A DNA stretch of 23,936 bases from an uncultured Rubrobacteraceae bacterium. Its GTDB lineage: Bacteria; Actinomycetota; Rubrobacteria; Rubrobacterales; Rubrobacteraceae. A program made the translations under genes and the position numbers. The notes beneath the pieces were generated by a model, which worked only from the letters and a program-made list of their open reading frames with translations, made no database searches and was not told the DNA's origin. The stretch is taken from assembly GCA_902806015.1 (NCBI GenBank), contig CADCUZ010000093.1, positions 1 to 23,936 of the forward strand, read 5' to 3'. Positions 21,499 through 23,936 of the stretch are shown in pieces; within the stretch, counting starts at the first letter, position 1, and each line of letters opens with the position of its first letter.

Positions 21499-22791
21499 CT
21501 AGTAACCAGGCCTGCCCATCCTTTTGTACGTGATCTCCTTGCCCGCTTCGACGCCGGGCTGGTCGAAGGCGTTGACGCCGTACAGGGCGCCGGAGACGGC
21601 GGTCTGTATTTCGAGGGCCTGGAAGAGGTAGCCCAGGTTCTCCTCGTTTACGGCGCCGACCTTTATGGTCGAGTTGGGGCGACCGGCCTCGGTGAGGGCC
21701 CTGCGCGTGGCGTCGCACTCGACGTTGAGGAGCTCACCCATGGTGTGGCCGCCGAGGTAGCCGACCCCTTCGAGGTCCTCGTAGGCCTTGGGGATGGGCC
21801 GGTCGCGGGGGTGCTCTTCGACCTCGACGATCTCGATTACCTTGTCCTGCGGGCCCTCCATGTAGAGCTGCACCTGGGAGTGCTGGTCGGTGGTGCCGAC
21901 GGCGCCGTGCGGGGTGGACCCCTTGCCTTCCTTGCCCAGCGACTCCGCCCAAAGCTGAACGAACCACGCCGCGAGCCGCTCCAGGGAGTCGGCGTAGGGC
22001 ATCATCACCCGCACGTTGCGCCCCCGCTGCGTGTCCATCAGGTAGTGCATGGCCGCCCCGACGACCGCCGGGTGCTCCGGCCTTTGCTCCTTCACCTCGT
22101 CCACGCACTGGGCGGCCCCGGATAGCAGGGCCTCCAAGTTCAGGCCGGTCACGGCCGCCGGGAGAAGCCCGACCGGAGTGAGCACCGAGAACCGTCCCCC
22201 CACGTCGGCGGGGATGGGCAGGACCCGCAGGTCCTCGCGCTCGGAGATTTCCTTCAAAAACCCCTTCTCGGGGTCGGTCGTGGCGATGGTGCGCCCCTGG
22301 TAGCCGGAGGGGCCGAGGGCGTCCACGAGAAAACCCCTGATGGCAAGAAAGTTCGCCATCGTCTCGGCGGTCGAGCCGGACTTGGTGACGACGTTGACCC
22401 AGGTGCCCCCCGGGTCGGCGACGTCGAGTATGGCCGAGAGGGTCGCCGGGTCGGTATTCTCGGCGAAGTGGACCCTGGGATCCCTGCGCCCGGTGAAGGC
22501 GTTGTGGTAAGGGTGGTTGAGCGCCCGGTGCACGGCCATCGGACCCAGGGCGGAGCCTCCGATGCCGACGTGGACAAAGTCCGTCGCCCCCGAGCCCCGG
22601 ATCTCCTCTGCCAGGACCGCCGAGGCCTCCGCGTACTCCCGCGTCTTCGGCAGCCGCATAAAACCGGGCGGGTCGCCCAGGAGCTCATCCACCGCCTCCC
22701 GTAGGCGGGGCCCGACCGCCTCGAGGTCCCCCTCCTCTAGCCCCCCTTCCACCTCTTGCAGGTTGCGGTAATCGAAGGTGACTTCGGCCAT
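21499..22791 (-). CDS. pgi: Glucose-6-phosphate isomerase
   Basis: A 430-aa cytoplasmic enzyme interconverting glucose-6-phosphate and fructose-6-phosphate. It is of the shorter bacterial type. Signature blocks are VGIGGSALGP (75-84), VVTKSGSTAETMANF, GGRFSVLTPVGLLPAAVTG, STPHGAVGTTDQHSQVQLYMEG (His in the catalytic region), YLGGHTMGEL and AVNEENLGYLFQALEIQTAVSGALYGVNAFDQPGVEAGK near the end. The ATG at 22791 is backed by GGGGAG about 8 nt upstream. The reading frame is open much further 5', but that is antisense to endonuclease III. It lies divergent from nth with a 69-bp shared promoter region. It could supply hexose phosphates for EPS precursors, but it is a housekeeping gene. Confidence 0.96.
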   Translation of the reverse strand: MAEVTFDYRNLQEVEGGLEEGDLEAVGPRLREAVDELLGDPPGFMRLPKTREYAEASAVLAEEIRGSGATDFVHVGIGGSALGPMAVHRALNHPYHNAFTGRRDPRVHFAENTDPATLSAILDVADPGGTWVNVVTKSGSTAETMANFLAIRGFLVDALGPSGYQGRTIATTDPEKGFLKEISEREDLRVLPIPADVGGRFSVLTPVGLLPAAVTGLNLEALLSGAAQCVDEVKEQRPEHPAVVGAAMHYLMDTQRGRNVRVMMPYADSLERLAAWFVQLWAESLGKEGKGSTPHGAVGTTDQHSQVQLYMEGPQDKVIEIVEVEEHPRDRPIPKAYEDLEGVGYLGGHTMGELLNVECDATRRALTEAGRPNSTIKVGAVNEENLGYLFQALEIQTAVSGALYGVNAFDQPGVEAGKEITYKRMGRPGY

Positions 22792-22829
22792 GCTGGATCT
22801 CCCCTCTCTTCGAGACGCCTTCCGGGGAC

Positions 22830-22849
22830 AGTGTAATTGAGGGTATAAT
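22830..22849. promoter_or_regulatory. Divergent promoters for pgi and nth
   Basis: Plus strand: TATAAT 22844-22849, 11 nt before the GTG of nth, giving an almost leaderless transcript. Minus strand: TACACT (22830-22835), about 39 nt before the pgi ATG. The two sites lie back to back, so polymerases may compete. Confidence 0.45.
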
Positions 22850-22860
22850 CCCTGACCATC

Positions 22861-23496
22861 GTGGAGGACAAAGCCCCCGCCCCAAAGACCATATCCCGCC
22901 TCAAGGCCGCCTACCCCGACGCCCGCACGGAGCTGAACTGGACGAACCCCCTGGAGCTCCTGGTCGCCACCATCCTCTCCGCCCAGACCACGGACGTCCG
23001 GGTGAACACGGTGACCCCGAACCTCTTCGCCAAGTACCCCACCGCCGCCGCCTACGCACGGGCCGACCCGGCGGAGCTTGAGGGAGTCATCCGCCCGACC
23101 GGGTTCTTTCGCAACAAGGCGAAATCCTTGCGGGGGATGGCCCGCGCCCTCGTGGACGACCACGGAGGGGAGGTCCCCCGGACCATGCCGGATCTCGTCG
23201 CCCTGCCCGGCGTCGGGCGCAAGACGGCCAACGTCGTACTCGGCAACGCGTTCTCCATCGACGAGGGCATCGTGGTGGACACCCACGTGCGGCGGCTCTC
23301 GAATAGGCTCGGCTTTACCACCCACGAGGACCCGGACAAGATAGAGAGGGACCTCACGCAGGCGGTCCCGAGGGAGGACTGGACGATCTTCTCCCACCTC
23401 CTGATCCTGCACGGCCGCAACATCTGCAGGTCCCGCAAGCCGGACTGCGAGAACTGCATCTTGAACGACCTCTGCCCCTCGGCCTTCCGGGTCTAG
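22861..23496 (+). CDS. nth: Endonuclease III (DNA glycosylase/AP lyase)
   Basis: A 211-aa base-excision-repair enzyme acting on oxidised pyrimidines. It has the helix-hairpin-helix LPGVGRKTANVVLG (115-128) with catalytic Lys121, and the second catalytic residue Asp140 in VVDTHVRRL. The C-terminal [4Fe-4S] ligands are Cys189-x6-Cys196-x2-Cys199-x5-Cys205, exactly the family spacing. Length matches bacterial Nth (about 211 aa). The GTG at 22861 follows TATAAT by 11 nt without a Shine-Dalgarno sequence, so the transcript probably has almost no leader. It is followed after 16 bp by a small orphan gene that may be cotranscribed. Confidence 0.97.
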   Translation: MEDKAPAPKTISRLKAAYPDARTELNWTNPLELLVATILSAQTTDVRVNTVTPNLFAKYPTAAAYARADPAELEGVIRPTGFFRNKAKSLRGMARALVDDHGGEVPRTMPDLVALPGVGRKTANVVLGNAFSIDEGIVVDTHVRRLSNRLGFTTHEDPDKIERDLTQAVPREDWTIFSHLLILHGRNICRSRKPDCENCILNDLCPSAFRV

Positions 23497-23512
23497 CGCG
23501 GAGAGGCGCGCC

Positions 23513-23758
23513 ATGCCCCCGAACGACGACGGGGGCACCCGTATCCCGCCCGAAGAGGGCTACGAGCTCTACCGGCACCGCAACGCCGACGCGATGCGTA
23601 CCCGGGGGTGGCACGGCCACTACTGGGCCAGGCGCACGGCCGCGGGAGAGTACGAAATCCGGAGCGTTCCCACCTCGCTTGGAGAGCCTTCGGTGGCCGG
23701 CGGCGTCGTCCCGTCGAAGGCCTTCGGGGGGCTGTACGAGAAGGCCGACCGCGTATAA
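23513..23758 (+). CDS. Hypothetical protein, 81 aa
   Basis: ATG 23513 has GGAGAGG about 7 nt upstream and follows nth by 16 bp. The product is small, soluble and charged: an N-terminal PPEEGYELYRHRNADAMRTRG, a central HGHYWARRTAAGEYEIRSVP that looks like paired strands, and an end GGVVPSKAFGGLYEKADRV. I know no family. The TAA stop lies inside the TATAAT of the tRNA promoter. Codon third positions are mostly G/C, in line with a real gene. Confidence 0.65.
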   Translation: MPPNDDGGTRIPPEEGYELYRHRNADAMRTRGWHGHYWARRTAAGEYEIRSVPTSLGEPSVAGGVVPSKAFGGLYEKADRV

Positions 23759-23759
23759 T
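23754..23759 (+). promoter_or_regulatory. -10 element (TATAAT) for tRNA-Ser
   Basis: A consensus TATAAT 14 nt before the first tRNA base. It overlaps the stop codon of the preceding small gene. Confidence 0.5.
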
Positions 23760-23773
23760 GCCTCGTGGAACGC

Positions 23774-23858
23774 GGGGGCATGGCAGAGCGGCCGAATGCG
23801 CTGGTCTTGAAAACCAGAGGCGCCAAAACGCCCGAAGGTTCGAATCCTTCTGCCCCCG
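23774..23858 (+). tRNA. tRNA-Ser (anticodon UGA)
   Basis: A cloverleaf fitted by eye. The acceptor is GGGGGCA/TGCCCCC (23774-23780 with 23851-23857), discriminator G. The D arm is GCA...TGC. The anticodon stem is CTGGT/ACCAG with loop CTTGAAA, giving anticodon TGA. The long class II variable arm is GGCG-CCAAAA-CGCC. The T arm is GAAGG-TTCGAAT-CCTTC. The 3' CCA is not encoded. The long variable arm confirms serine. Confidence 0.96.
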
Positions 23859-23936
23859 CCGTCCGAATGCGCACCCCACGTCGAATTTGTTAAAAAACAT
23901 TAAGATATTGGAGACTTTTGGGTTTCGGTTATGTAC
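23859..23936. other. AT-rich tail after tRNA-Ser
   Basis: From about 23880 the composition changes to AT-rich (GAATTTGTTAAAAAACATTA, then further A/T). I see no gene, terminator hairpin or direct repeat of the tRNA 3' end within the few bases available. Confidence 0.4.

Noticed and set aside
21499..23538. 679-aa extended version of the isomerase
   Set aside because: The first ~250 residues are antisense to endonuclease III; ATG 22791 has a Shine-Dalgarno sequence and gives normal length.
1..23936. CRISPR arrays, insertion sequences, rRNA or prophage genes
   Set aside because: Searched by eye; no regularly spaced repeats, transposase motifs or phage structural genes were seen.

Overview
The window is high-GC bacterial DNA with densely packed genes, many GTG/TTG starts, TATAAT-type -10 elements lying only 6-11 nt upstream of start codons (leaderless-style initiation), and an LPETG sortase substrate. 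This points to an actinobacterium. The gene styles fit a Rubrobacter-like lineage best, but that is inference; no rRNA or other taxonomic marker is present.

Layout. (1) 1-4638, minus strand: an M20 metallopeptidase overlaps an unknown 195-aa gene, followed by a NurA-like nuclease and a HerA-like ATPase that runs off the left edge. NurA/HerA abut as TAG-ATG, and a TATACT box 7 nt before the nurA start suggests the pair has its own promoter. (2) 4750-7239, plus strand: a two-TM protein with a winged-helix-like tail, an unknown two-TM protein, and a membrane-anchored serine hydrolase of the class A beta-lactamase fold whose true start codon cannot be found. (3) 7240-8227: a probably frameshifted small secreted-peptide gene, an unusual AT-rich island, and a strongly expressed-looking LPETG surface protein with a TTGACA promoter and a textbook terminator. 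(4) 8262-19804: an exopolysaccharide locus. It holds a TPR protein, a Wzz-like chain-length protein, a CpsD-like ATPase without the P-loop lysine, a Wzy/O-antigen-ligase-type polymerase, a small membrane protein, a sulfotransferase, a GT4-type and a GT26 (WecG/TagA/CpsF) glycosyltransferase, an alkaline-phosphatase-superfamily hydrolase with Thr at the nucleophile position, a Wzx-type flippase and a second sulfotransferase. (5) 19916-23858: an ATC-hydrolase-like protein, a SAM methyltransferase, glucose-6-phosphate isomerase, endonuclease III, an 81-aa orphan and tRNA-Ser(UGA). The last 50 bp are AT-rich.

How the genes work together. Region 4 reads as a Wzx/Wzy-dependent pathway. GT26 and GT4 extend an undecaprenyl-PP-linked repeat, the flippase exports it, the Wzy-like protein polymerises it and Wzz/CpsD set its length. 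Two sulfotransferases suggest the polymer is sulfated. No priming phosphoglycosyl transferase, PAPS synthesis gene or sortase is seen here, so these must lie elsewhere. The left edge is a DNA end-processing (resection or defence) module. The most unusual features are the two P-loop departures (HerA and CpsD-like), the Thr-type sulfatase homologue, the shared RPGR-x-LA-x-FKA membrane segment in two EPS proteins, and the AT-rich promoter region of the LPETG gene.
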